From assembly GCA_022447685.1 (NCBI GenBank), contig JAKVAO010000024.1, forward strand, positions 1 to 32,783: a stretch of 32,783 nucleotides of DNA, in the 5' to 3' direction. Origin of the DNA: Candidatus Caenarcanales bacterium (GTDB lineage: Bacteria; Cyanobacteriota; Vampirovibrionia; LMEP-6097). How positions within the stretch are numbered: position 1 is the first letter of the stretch; the number at the start of each line of letters is the position of its first letter. A program made the position numbers and the translations under genes. Of the stretch, positions 15,654 to 24,131 are shown one piece after another. The notes below the pieces were generated by a model, which saw only the letters and a list, made by a program, of their open reading frames with translations, had not been told where the DNA came from and did not search any database.

Positions 15654-16508
15654 ATGACAATCTTTAACGACAAAACCAAGAAAAAAAGAGTTTTGACTAT
15701 AGCTGACTTATCCAATCAAAAAATATCAGAACTTGATAAGGACTTTTTCAAATTCCGGGACTCAACGGAAATAAAAACAAAAATAAATAGTATTGATTAT
15801 AGAAACGATATATTTAGTTTTGCAATAGACTTTTATGGATTAGTAGAGAGTGATTTCAAAGATGCTGCAACTGCTCTTTTCTCACAGACTCTAGCAAATT
15901 ATTCTAATGGTTTTGATAGTTTTGAAGCATTTACGGCACTAGAAGATTTACTTGACTTATACCAAGTCTCACTCCACCAAGGAATTATTAATGAAAATGA
16001 TATTCAAATCCCAAAGTCACTACCAATGTTAGAAGTGGCAAAAGAAATCATAAGCAATAATCCAGATAAAGCTATAAATAAATGGATAATAATGAATAAT
16101 AATTTCCAAATACAACCATACCAAATCAAATTCCTATTTGATTTTTTCCCAATCAATCATAATAATGCAAGTGAAGTAGAAGCAGGTCTATATGAGCAAT
16201 CAAGCAAAGATACAAACAGTCATTTTATGAATAATAATCTTCAAGAAAATTTCCGAAGTTCAATCAAAAGAAGGCTAAATACACGAATAAGTTATAGTAA
16301 TAAGATTGAAGATAACAGAGATTTAGTTGACTTAATACCTATCGCTGCAAAAGCTTTTCAAGGAAGAATTTTAACAAAAGAAGATATTAATGAATTTAAA
16401 GATATTTATAGCCCTGAATTAATGAGAGAAGCTTTTGATATTTATACCGCTAATAATGATGAAGCTGAGTATGTAGTTGAGCCGATCAAAGACTTACTAG
16501 GTTTATAA
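15654..16508 (+). CDS. helical paralogue family, member 2 (284 aa)
   Basis: 284 residues from ATG 15654; cytoplasmic by sequence. The core (about residues 49-150) aligns with members 1 and 3: DYRNDIFSFAIDFYGLVESD, then LLDLYQVSLHQGIINENDIQ and NPDKAINKWIIM. A C-terminal part contains ILTKEDINEFKDIYSPELM, matching the second conserved part of member 1. Upstream of the ATG the frame stays open back to the TAG at 15570; those codons encode IELSKFFKESKFLQSLR, clearly like the N-terminus of member 3 (INLSEFFQRKENIRESLR). The true start may therefore be lost or non-canonical, and the annotated ATG may give a shortened protein. Function unknown. Confidence 0.65.
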   Translation: MTIFNDKTKKKRVLTIADLSNQKISELDKDFFKFRDSTEIKTKINSIDYRNDIFSFAIDFYGLVESDFKDAATALFSQTLANYSNGFDSFEAFTALEDLLDLYQVSLHQGIINENDIQIPKSLPMLEVAKEIISNNPDKAINKWIIMNNNFQIQPYQIKFLFDFFPINHNNASEVEAGLYEQSSKDTNSHFMNNNLQENFRSSIKRRLNTRISYSNKIEDNRDLVDLIPIAAKAFQGRILTKEDINEFKDIYSPELMREAFDIYTANNDEAEYVVEPIKDLLGL

Positions 16509-16662
16509 TTTTTTGATTTAATTCTTAATTTATATTCATAAGTGCATCAAGTAACTTGAGATAATCAACTTTTCCTAAAAAATATAAATAATCAATCTAA
16601 ACATAATACAATACTATCGAGCCAAGATAACACGAGGCTTGGCGGTAATTGAGTAAAAAGAC

Positions 16663-18012
16663 ATGAGTCAGGAAATTAACTTAAGTGAATTTTTTCAAAG
16701 AAAAGAAAATATTCGTGAATCTTTGCGTCGACAAATAAACCCTCATCAAACTAAAGCTTCTCCAGATGCTCTCCTATATAAAACTAAAGATAGAGATATT
16801 GGTAGAACAGCGGCAATAATAAGTCCAGGGAAAGTCTTGAATAGTTTAAAAACAATTTCATGGAACAATATTGAATCACAATTTTTTAGAGAGCCTGATC
16901 CTATGAATACTTATATCCAAGATCCAGAACGTGCATCAAAATTAATAAAACTATTGAATCCACTAAATGATCAAATGAATTTTGATAATGAGACTCCCCC
17001 TGATGTTAACTCTGTACTTACTTATTTTGATAAGGCTTTTAAAGAGTCTCCTGTATTCCTTAATACTCCGGAAAGTGAAACTAATGAGTTAACTAGTTTC
17101 AATCTAGATTTTAACAAATCACTAATTCAAAGAAAAATTATTAATGCAACAAACTACAAAGAAAACATACAAAATTTTGCTGTAGATTTTATGAGTTTAG
17201 TAATAAATAATGAAATAGAAGCAAGTAAATTATTATTACAAAACACAGTAAATAATTCCCTCGATGAGATAGTATCTGAAAACGATATTTTAGACTTAGA
17301 GGGCATAATTGAAGTTTATGAATTTGCTGTTGATAAAAATTTAATTGAAGCAAATGAAATATCAATACCTGAGAATTTAACCACTTTCAGAGCTGTCCAG
17401 GCAATTAAAGAAGGGAAAGAAAGTGAAGCTATTACTATATTTAAAAATACATTAAGTGAAAATAAGTATGCAGAAGCAAAGTTAATACTCAATCATCTCA
17501 ATATGGAAAAAGCCTCTCAGGCTACTTGGATGGAAGTTCCTGAATTAATTGATCAGCTTAAAGCAATGATGGAAGTGAATCTTAACCTTGAAGATAAACT
17601 AGATTTAGCTCTTACAGCACAGGCAAAAAATTTACTTAATGATGAAGATATTCAGAGTTTGAAAACAGAAGAAAATAGAGATGAACTCAACTTAGCTGCA
17701 ATAAATCTATTTAATGAAATATCGCAGAGCAATCTAGATGAAAGTGAAACCCTTGAACAACTTAAAAAGTTTATTCAGACAAATGAAATTGATAGTTTAT
17801 TTAAGCATATGCTTGAATCTGGCTATGATGATGAAGATTTTCATAATGCATTACAAGCCTTAGACAATATGGGATTAGTAGACGAAGCTAATAAAATAAG
17901 GCAAAGTATTAAAGAGTCATATGAAGCAATGGATGATGTCCTAGATCTAGATGGAGATTGGGGAAATACAAACTTAGAAGACTTAGATGATAACAACTTA
18001 GATTTACTATAA
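16663..18012 (+). CDS. helical paralogue family, member 3 (449 aa)
   Basis: 449 residues, the longest member, with no signal peptide or membrane helix. N-terminal motif INLSEFFQRKENIRESLRRQ; family core about 164-262 (NYKENIQNFAVDFMSLV, then IIEVYEFAVDKNLIEANEIS and EAITIFKNTL); a further helical region to about 425; then a strongly acidic C-terminus (DDVLDLDGDWGNTNLEDLDD). The leader contains an inverted repeat GCCAAG...CTTGGC (about 16621-16643). The acidic tail, absent from members 1 and 2, could mediate partner binding. The family resembles no domain I can name; a TPR-like scaffold is the best structural guess. Confidence 0.7.
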   Translation: MSQEINLSEFFQRKENIRESLRRQINPHQTKASPDALLYKTKDRDIGRTAAIISPGKVLNSLKTISWNNIESQFFREPDPMNTYIQDPERASKLIKLLNPLNDQMNFDNETPPDVNSVLTYFDKAFKESPVFLNTPESETNELTSFNLDFNKSLIQRKIINATNYKENIQNFAVDFMSLVINNEIEASKLLLQNTVNNSLDEIVSENDILDLEGIIEVYEFAVDKNLIEANEISIPENLTTFRAVQAIKEGKESEAITIFKNTLSENKYAEAKLILNHLNMEKASQATWMEVPELIDQLKAMMEVNLNLEDKLDLALTAQAKNLLNDEDIQSLKTEENRDELNLAAINLFNEISQSNLDESETLEQLKKFIQTNEIDSLFKHMLESGYDDEDFHNALQALDNMGLVDEANKIRQSIKESYEAMDDVLDLDGDWGNTNLEDLDDNNLDLL

Positions 18013-18067
18013 AAACTATTTCCCCAATCTAAAGCAAGACCTTAACCAAAACTTAAGCACTTAAACC

Positions 18068-18073
18068 TATAAA
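18068..18073 (+). promoter_or_regulatory. -10 box six bases before the Met/Gln-rich gene
   Basis: TATAAA at 18068-18073 is followed by six bases and then ATG 18080, so the transcript would begin at the start codon. No convincing -35 box. Confidence 0.4.
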
Positions 18074-18079
18074 ATAAGT

Positions 18080-18604
18080 ATGGCAGAATTCATGGGAAAT
18101 TCTTACTCTTTCAACACTGAAAAGCGCTTAGAAAGTTTAAATCAAAGAATCAATAATATAGAATCAATGAACGTGCATCCAAAATCCATGAAACACGCGC
18201 CCTATGATCCCAATGTAGCTAAAGCAAACCCAATAGCCAATCCATCAGCCATAGGCAACAACGTAAACCCAGCTCAAGCACAGCAGTTCCAAGCAATGAT
18301 GCAAATGATGCAAGCTAAAATGCTCTCATCTGGCTTAGGCAACAATAATGACAACAATCAACAGTCTGGATTGGAGTCAATGATGCAAGGCTTTGGCATG
18401 CAAGGTATGGGAGGCGTTCCAGGTATAGGTGGAATTCCGGGCGCTATGCCGCAGATGAATGGTATGGCAGTCCCAGGTGCTATGCAACAAATGAATGGAA
18501 TGACAATGCCAAACCAGCAAATGCAACCAGGAATGGGAATGCAGGGAATTGATCCCGCTCTACTGCAACAAATGTCACAAATTCAAATGATGAAGAATTA
18601 CTAG
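18080..18604 (+). CDS. low-complexity Met/Gln/Gly/Asn-rich protein
   Basis: 174 residues. The N-terminal 50 include a short helical segment (EKRLESLNQRINNIESMN). From about residue 65 the protein is dominated by Met, Gln, Gly, Asn and Pro, with near-repeats such as GAMPQMNGMAVPGAMQQMNG and MQGMGGVPGIGGIPG. Such composition suggests an intrinsically disordered, possibly phase-separating or metal-binding (Met-rich) protein; neither is shown. No export signal. It follows the helical paralogue family in the same direction but has its own -10 box. Its 3' end overlaps the 3' end of the convergent cdsA by 30 bases. Confidence 0.65.
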   Translation: MAEFMGNSYSFNTEKRLESLNQRINNIESMNVHPKSMKHAPYDPNVAKANPIANPSAIGNNVNPAQAQQFQAMMQMMQAKMLSSGLGNNNDNNQQSGLESMMQGFGMQGMGGVPGIGGIPGAMPQMNGMAVPGAMQQMNGMTMPNQQMQPGMGMQGIDPALLQQMSQIQMMKNY

Positions 18605-19450
18605 AGCTATATAAGCTATTACAATCCCAACACAATGACTATCTATTCTATCTAGAATCCCACCATGGGAAGCGAGCAAAGTGCCTGAGTTTTTCACAAG
18701 AAAGTATCTTTTGATCAGACTTTCATAATAATCTCCGAGCTGAGCGAATACCGCTATAGTAATTCCAGCAAGGAATATCAGATACAAAGTCCAAGACTTA
18801 AACGATAAACCTAAGCCAGTAAAGTAATAGTAAGAGCTAGTAAAAACAAATGCCGCACTAAACAAGCCTCCAAGAGATCCTTCCAAGGTCTTTCTAGGGC
18901 TAGTATTAGGGAAAATCTTGTTCTTACCTATAAGTTTACCTACTATGTAGGCTCCCGAGTCAGAAGCTATTACTGTGAGCAAGATAGTAAGCAAAAATTC
19001 ATTTCCAAAAGTATCAAATTCCAAAATATAGATAAAGAAGCTAGGGAAAACTCCTAGGTAAATCAGTGCCAAAGTATTTATTTTAAAAATTGTTTTTGGT
19101 GAGAAAAGCTCACGCTTCTTTCTAGTTTTACAGTCACGAAGAGTGAGATTCAGAATAGTAAAGAAAGCAATTATCGTGAGTATAGCTATGGATAAACTCA
19201 TAATAAATATCTTTTGCCTATCATCAATCCAAGAACTTAGAAGATATGGGCATATTATCAATAATGCGAGCAGAGACTGAAGAATTGTATAATTTAACTT
19301 GGATTTTTGTTTAGTAAAATTAATAAATTCTCTTAAGCCTAAGCTCATGATCAGCATTGCAGCAGCAAGCCAAGCCCAGAAACCTAAATAGTAGATACCT
19401 AGGAGAATTAAAATTAGCAGAATTGCAATAGGGAACCTTCGATGATTCAT
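18575..19450 (-). CDS. cdsA: phosphatidate cytidylyltransferase
   Basis: Makes CDP-diacylglycerol from phosphatidate and CTP in the membrane, the entry point for phospholipids. 291 residues with about eight hydrophobic helices. Family landmarks are present: SDSGAYIVGKLIGKNKIFPN, SPRKTLEGSLGG and the C-terminal signature SLIKRYFLVKNSGTLLASHG, then GILDRIDS. One usually invariant Asp of the signature (KD) is Asn here (residue 254, codon AAC), a substitution worth noting because this segment forms part of the active site. The ATG at 19450 overlaps, head to head, the start of mgtE by nine bases. Confidence 0.92.
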   Translation of the reverse strand: MNHRRFPIAILLILILLGIYYLGFWAWLAAAMLIMSLGLREFINFTKQKSKLNYTILQSLLALLIICPYLLSSWIDDRQKIFIMSLSIAILTIIAFFTILNLTLRDCKTRKKRELFSPKTIFKINTLALIYLGVFPSFFIYILEFDTFGNEFLLTILLTVIASDSGAYIVGKLIGKNKIFPNTSPRKTLEGSLGGLFSAAFVFTSSYYYFTGLGLSFKSWTLYLIFLAGITIAVFAQLGDYYESLIKRYFLVKNSGTLLASHGGILDRIDSHCVGIVIAYIALVILHHLNL

Positions 19451-20803
19451 AGCCCAAATCTAAGAAATATCATCTCACAAATCGACGAAACTAGGGTTGA
19501 AGAACTTAGACTTGCCCTAGATGAATATTTTCCGCAAGATATCGCAGAAGAGTACAAAAAACTTACCAGTAATGAACAGCACCTTCTCTTTGACTTGCTT
19601 TCATACAAGCAAGGGGCTCAGGTTTTCAGTGAACTTGAACAAAGAGAAATTATTGAATTATTCGATTATTTATCCGATAAAAAAATCATTAAATTCACAA
19701 ATGAACTAGAACTAGATGATGCAGCAGATATTATCGGTTTACTCGACGATGAGCGTATGCTCAGAATATTAGATAAACTCCAGAGACCTTTCGAGATTAA
19801 AGAATTACTAGCTTTTGAACCAGATAGCTGCGGTGGTATCATGAACCCAGATTTTATAAGTGTCCGCGATGATCTCAAAGTCAATGCTGCATTAAGGTTT
19901 ATCAGACTAAAAGCCAAAGAACGTGACTCCCAGATCGTATATATCTACGTAACCAAAAAATTTGGCGAGCTTGCAGGTGTGGTGAGCTTGAAGAACCTTT
20001 TCCTTGCAAATGACGATAGCCTAGTAAAAGACCACATGAATACTGACATTATTTCAGTAAACACCGAAGAGGATAGAGAAATTGCAGGTGAATTAATCTC
20101 CAAATACCACTTCCTTGCTATTCCAGTAACCAATCTAAGTAAGCAATTGGTTGGGGTAATAGGCATCGAAGATGTAGTTGAAATTTTGGAAGATGAAACT
20201 ACTCAGGACATCTATCAATCAAGTGGTATTAATATAGAACCTGACTCTGTTTCTGCTTATACTGATATCCGTAAATATTTCACAGCCTATAAAGCAAGAA
20301 CACCTTGGCTAGTCATAACCCTACTTGGGCAAATACTTTCAGCAAGTTTAATCATTAAATTTAGCAATGTAATATCTTCACTACCTGTAGCTGTCTCCTT
20401 CATGCCATTACTTTCAGGTTTATCAGGCAATATTGGAAACCAATCCACAACTATTATAGTTCGTGGAATCTCAACTGGAGAAATAGATACAGATAGAAGC
20501 TATGAGGTTGTCAGCCATGAATTATTGATCAGTCTTAGCATAGGTCTTACCTGCGCTATTATCACTTCTGTCCTATCATTTCTCATGAATGGGAATCTGC
20601 TTCTAGCTGGTTTAATAGCTTTATCTTTGATGATATCTATGTTCAGTGCGGTATTCCTAGGCGCACTCACCCCAATCTTTTTCAAAAAAATAGACATAGA
20701 TCCAGCCTCAGCAAGTGGACCACTTATCACCACGATGATAGATATAATTTCTTTTATTGTTTACTTAAGCTTCGTAAATAGTTTCATCACCAAGCTTATT
20801 TGA
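19442..20803 (+). CDS. mgtE: MgtE-type magnesium transporter
   Basis: 453 residues, the usual MgtE length. An N-terminal helical MgtE_N domain (about 1-130) is followed by two CBS domains (about 140-260), which sense cytoplasmic Mg2+ and gate the channel. The C-terminal membrane domain has five helices. Conserved pore motifs are seen: SGLSGNIGNQSTTIIVRGIS and DPASASGPLITTMIDIISF, whose Asp in TTMID is the known Mg2+-binding residue of the pore. The start ATG at 19442 lies nine bases inside the divergent cdsA gene; no other early Met is available, so the overlap seems real. No Mg2+ riboswitch is visible. Confidence 0.95.
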   Translation: MIHSPNLRNIISQIDETRVEELRLALDEYFPQDIAEEYKKLTSNEQHLLFDLLSYKQGAQVFSELEQREIIELFDYLSDKKIIKFTNELELDDAADIIGLLDDERMLRILDKLQRPFEIKELLAFEPDSCGGIMNPDFISVRDDLKVNAALRFIRLKAKERDSQIVYIYVTKKFGELAGVVSLKNLFLANDDSLVKDHMNTDIISVNTEEDREIAGELISKYHFLAIPVTNLSKQLVGVIGIEDVVEILEDETTQDIYQSSGINIEPDSVSAYTDIRKYFTAYKARTPWLVITLLGQILSASLIIKFSNVISSLPVAVSFMPLLSGLSGNIGNQSTTIIVRGISTGEIDTDRSYEVVSHELLISLSIGLTCAIITSVLSFLMNGNLLLAGLIALSLMISMFSAVFLGALTPIFFKKIDIDPASASGPLITTMIDIISFIVYLSFVNSFITKLI

Positions 20804-20805
20804 AG

Positions 20806-20811
20806 TAAAAT
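20806..20811 (+). promoter_or_regulatory. -10 box eight bases before the glycoside-hydrolase-like gene
   Basis: TAAAAT at 20806-20811 lies eight bases before ATG 20820, directly after the mgtE stop. A leaderless or very short-leader transcript is implied; no strong -35 box. Confidence 0.35.
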
Positions 20812-20819
20812 TAGTTTGA

Positions 20820-21800
20820 ATGAGAAAAATTTCCCTAATTCTTATATTTGTATTTTTCAGCCTTAGTACTCAAGCTTTTCTATTCAAAGCATCTAGTTCT
20901 GATAGCAATGGTGCAGAAAAAGCTCAACAGCAAGAAGAAAACACACTAGAGAATATCGATTTCAATTTCAAAAGAGCTAAGCACCTCAAAAGTTTTAGAG
21001 ACTTCGATATAAATGGCTACGATCCCGGTGTGCTTCGTAATATCAAGAAAAACAAACACGCTGTTACGGCTGGTAAAGGTATTTGGGTGAACCTCTGGAA
21101 TTATCCCTTAGACCTGAAAGCTTTTGTAGATAGGCTAGATGAATTCGATATAGACACAGTATATTTACAGGTAAATCGTTCTACCACAGAAGTTTTCAAG
21201 CACCAAGACAAAATAGACGAAATCCTTAAAGCTTGTCATGAAGAAGATATCAAAGTCATTGGCTGGTCCTACGCCTATCTGATCGACGTTAAATCTGATG
21301 CAAATAAATTTATTAGACCTGCACTCTACGTAAGTCCTGATGGTGAAAGCTTTGATGCCTTTGCTGCTGATATAGAAGAGAACACCAAACCTGCAGCTGT
21401 AGAAGCTTATACTGACCTGATCAAATCCTCGCTTCCAGAGAAGTACCCAATGATAGCGATAGTATTTTCACCAAAGATCAAATCAGTTTATCCATGGAAG
21501 TATATAGCTAATAACTGGGACATACTAATGCCTATGGTTTACTGGCATGGACTTAAAAAACGTAATTTACAAACAGTTGCGGACTTTGTTTCAGCAAGTA
21601 TCAATAACTTAAGAGAACTTACTGGTAAACAGGACTTAAATATACACATGATTACAGATGGAGAGAGAACTACTCCCCACGAAGTTGCAGTTAGCTTAGA
21701 AGTTGCAAGAAAACTAAAAGTAAACTCTGGAGTAAGTGTTTACCCTGAACATCTTGTCTCTGATACAATCCTAGAAGTTCTCAAAGATTTTAAAGTTTAG
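20820..21800 (+). CDS. secreted glycoside-hydrolase-like TIM-barrel protein
   Basis: 326 residues with a signal peptide (RKISLILIFVFFSLSTQA). After a short polar linker the rest looks like a (beta/alpha)8 barrel: GIWVNLWNYPLDLKAFVDRL and IDTVYLQVNRST form early strands, IKVIGWSYAYLIDV the next, and DILMPMVYWHG resembles the strand-8-type motif of putative glycoside hydrolases (DUF4015/GH18-like), where acidic and aromatic residues line the cleft. The catalytic acids are not certain. It probably acts on envelope or extracellular polysaccharide. The gene ends convergently with pdxJ, overlapping it by 11 bases. Confidence 0.6.
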   Translation: MRKISLILIFVFFSLSTQAFLFKASSSDSNGAEKAQQQEENTLENIDFNFKRAKHLKSFRDFDINGYDPGVLRNIKKNKHAVTAGKGIWVNLWNYPLDLKAFVDRLDEFDIDTVYLQVNRSTTEVFKHQDKIDEILKACHEEDIKVIGWSYAYLIDVKSDANKFIRPALYVSPDGESFDAFAADIEENTKPAAVEAYTDLIKSSLPEKYPMIAIVFSPKIKSVYPWKYIANNWDILMPMVYWHGLKKRNLQTVADFVSASINNLRELTGKQDLNIHMITDGERTTPHEVAVSLEVARKLKVNSGVSVYPEHLVSDTILEVLKDFKV

Positions 21801-22572
21801 GAGACTCTGGATTAATAATCTCTAAATACTGCTCACAGATTTTCTCAATCCCATAGAAAAGAGCGTTGCTGATTAAAGAATGTCCAATATGATATTGCTT
21901 GATATCCCTAACTTTCATGAGCATATGTAAATTCTTAGTAGTTAAACCATGACCCAGATTTACTTTGAGTCCTATACCCCGAGCATAAATAACAGCTTGA
22001 TTGATTTTATCCACTTCATTTTTAAGTAAGTTAAAGTAAGCCTCTCTTTGATTCTTATCACTCTGATACTGATAAGCCTCGAAAAGGTTTGCATAGGCTC
22101 CTGTATGTATCTCAACGAAATCAGCTGAACAGTTCTTAGCTGCTTCGATTTGGTTTAAAACTGGATCAACAAAAAATGAAACCTGGATTCCATCATTCTT
22201 TATAGGCTTAATAAACTCAGCTAGCTTCTCAGATTGAGAAATCACATCTAAGCCACCTTCAGTAGTAACTTCTTCTCTTTTCTCAGGAACTAAAGTTGCC
22301 ATATTAGCATGAGTTTTCAGAAGAATAGCTCTAATCTCCTCAGAGGCTGCCATTTCAAAAGTAAAGCCTAGATGTGAATTACCGACATAGTAACTAATAT
22401 CCTTAATATCATAGTCCTGTATGTGCCTTCTATCCTCCCGCAAATGAGTGGTAATACCAGAGACCTGAGTCCTCTCAAGTAATTTGACTATCTCAAATGG
22501 ATTTGGCTCATTGGTTTTACGTGCTTCTCTTAAAGTAGCAACGTGATCGACATTTACATACAATTCAGGCAT
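21790..22572 (-). CDS. pdxJ: pyridoxine 5'-phosphate synthase
   Basis: Catalyses ring closure of 3-amino-2-oxopropyl phosphate with deoxyxylulose 5-phosphate to pyridoxine 5'-phosphate, the last step of the DXP-dependent vitamin B6 route. 260 residues with the full set of PdxJ motifs: VNVDHVATLREAR at the N-terminus, THLREDRRHI, FEMAAS, LVPEKREEVTTEGGLDV, VEIHTGAYA, LKVNLGHGLTTKN and HIGHSLISNALFYG. ATG 22572 gives the standard N-terminus. It stands alone on the minus strand with an upstream TATACAAT that may hold the -10 box. Confidence 0.97.
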   Translation of the reverse strand: MPELYVNVDHVATLREARKTNEPNPFEIVKLLERTQVSGITTHLREDRRHIQDYDIKDISYYVGNSHLGFTFEMAASEEIRAILLKTHANMATLVPEKREEVTTEGGLDVISQSEKLAEFIKPIKNDGIQVSFFVDPVLNQIEAAKNCSADFVEIHTGAYANLFEAYQYQSDKNQREAYFNLLKNEVDKINQAVIYARGIGLKVNLGHGLTTKNLHMLMKVRDIKQYHIGHSLISNALFYGIEKICEQYLEIINPESPKL

Positions 22573-22638
22573 AGCTCTATCTCTAATTGTATACCCAGAA
22601 AAGAGTTTTGCGCTCTATTTGGAAAGCCCGAACTAAAA

Positions 22639-23502
22639 TTAATCTGAATTTACTCTTGGCATCTCAGCCACTAATTTCTTCATAGATTTATCGTAATCAA
22701 TACTTATAAAATCACAGATTTGACTCATGGTCTTATCAGGTTCACTCAGCAAGTCTTCAAAATTAATTTTTATATATTTCTCTTGCTCAATTTGGCTTAA
22801 AGAGATATTTATAGCTTCGTGAGTTTTCTGATATTGAAATTTACAAATATCTTCTAGCTTATAGCCTGACCAAAATTCTTCAAAGCCATTAGGCATAGCA
22901 AATTTCCAAACACTACCTTCATAGCCTTCTATATTTGGTTCAGAGCCTATCTTTTCGTTTAAATACTTCCTATATTTAAATTGGAAACGCTTTGGTGCAT
23001 TCCAAGCTTGAACTAGAGATTCAATATTAGCTTCAGCTTCGCGCTGTAAGTAAATAAACTTCGCATCTGGATAAAGCTTTTCTAGAAATGAAATTCTAAA
23101 AGCATTAGGCGGAGTCTTGTCTATGAAACGATAAGAATTTTGTCTACACAATTGAAGCTTGATAAATTTATAGGCAAAATTAAAAATATTGATTAGATCA
23201 AAAAGCCATTTTAGTTTTTCTCTTAAAAACTTTACTCTTCCTAAAAAGCCCAATAAATAGTTGTCGTAACTACTGAAATGATAATGCTTATCAAAATAGT
23301 CTCTATCTTCATTCTTAATATCATCAGCCTGCAAATATAGGGTATCAGCAGTTTCACGAGGGTCACTATGCCAGGGCTGCCACATAAAATTAGACTCACG
23401 GTATAAAGACCAGAGTTGAGAACTCTCACTTAGTAAGCGAAACAGTAAGCTAGTACCGCCACGAAACGAACCAATTATGAATACTGGGGACTGAGTTTTC
23501 AA
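22639..23502 (-). CDS. sulfotransferase family protein
   Basis: 287 residues, TTG start at 23502. The N-terminal FIIGSFRGGTSLLFRLL is the 5'-phosphosulfate-binding loop of PAPS-dependent sulfotransferases, and RFIDKTPPNAFRISFLEKLY plus FIYLQREAEANIESL match the second (3'-phosphate-binding) region. Such enzymes transfer sulfate from PAPS to sugars, lipids or protein tyrosines; the acceptor cannot be told. No signal peptide or membrane segment is apparent. A TATAAT on the minus strand (23518 to 23513) is ten bases before the TTG, so the leader would be only a few bases long. It stands alone, without sulfate-activation or glycan genes beside it. Confidence 0.8.
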   Translation of the reverse strand: MKTQSPVFIIGSFRGGTSLLFRLLSESSQLWSLYRESNFMWQPWHSDPRETADTLYLQADDIKNEDRDYFDKHYHFSSYDNYLLGFLGRVKFLREKLKWLFDLINIFNFAYKFIKLQLCRQNSYRFIDKTPPNAFRISFLEKLYPDAKFIYLQREAEANIESLVQAWNAPKRFQFKYRKYLNEKIGSEPNIEGYEGSVWKFAMPNGFEEFWSGYKLEDICKFQYQKTHEAINISLSQIEQEKYIKINFEDLLSEPDKTMSQICDFISIDYDKSMKKLVAEMPRVNSD

Positions 23503-23665
23503 TAAATAAAAAATTATAACTATAAAACAAAAATATATTAAACCTTAAATCTAAATATTTTTCAAAATTCTTACATAAAGACTAGTTTTCAGCCACAAGA
23601 GTTGATACTATTTTGACCAATTATCTCAAGATAAGAGCAAGTTATATTCAAAAGAGAAATTTATA

Positions 23666-24109
23666 ATGGAATTAAATCTAGGACCAAAATTAGGAACTCT
23701 AAAAGTTGAGGGAGGGAAACCTCTTAGTCCAAAAGAAGCTCAAAGTATGGCTGATAAGATGGTTGAACGCAATCAAACAATGCTAAAGAACCAACAAAAA
23801 GCTCCAGCGCCTGTATTGTTTAATATAGGTAATAGAAGTCAAGCTCAAGGCTTAGCTCAAAAAGAACAATATTCCCAGGGTGATGATATTACTGGTTCTT
23901 CTAAAACAGAGCTTAAATTACCTGATAATGACAATTTGTTAAGTAAAAACGCTTCTGAAACTATTTTCAAGGATAATACAATTCCAGAACTTGAGTATCC
24001 AACATCACCAGCCCAAGACAACATACTGGATGATGCAGAATTTGCGAATAACATATTTGGTCAAAACCCAGATAACGTAAGTAACCCATTAGGTGGTGGT
24101 ATATTCTAG
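23666..24109 (+). CDS. small disordered protein of unknown function
   Basis: 147 residues from ATG 23666, with GAGAAA about seven bases upstream as a weak ribosome-binding site. The first half is helical and charged (LSPKEAQSMADKMVERNQTM); the second half is rich in Asn, Asp, Ser and Pro and looks disordered, ending NPLGGGIF. No signal peptide, membrane helix or known motif. It is flanked by unrelated minus-strand genes and ends convergently with mqnE. It shares with the Met/Gln-rich protein at 18080 a polar, low-complexity character but no alignable sequence. Confidence 0.55.
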   Translation: MELNLGPKLGTLKVEGGKPLSPKEAQSMADKMVERNQTMLKNQQKAPAPVLFNIGNRSQAQGLAQKEQYSQGDDITGSSKTELKLPDNDNLLSKNASETIFKDNTIPELEYPTSPAQDNILDDAEFANNIFGQNPDNVSNPLGGGIF

Positions 24110-24131
24110 ATTAATATAGAAAAGAAAACAA

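Noticed and set aside
16555..16565. CTTGAGATAAT, which is the reverse complement of ATTATCTCAAG near 23622-23632
   Set aside because: Only 11 AT-rich bases; expected by chance in a sequence of this length and composition.
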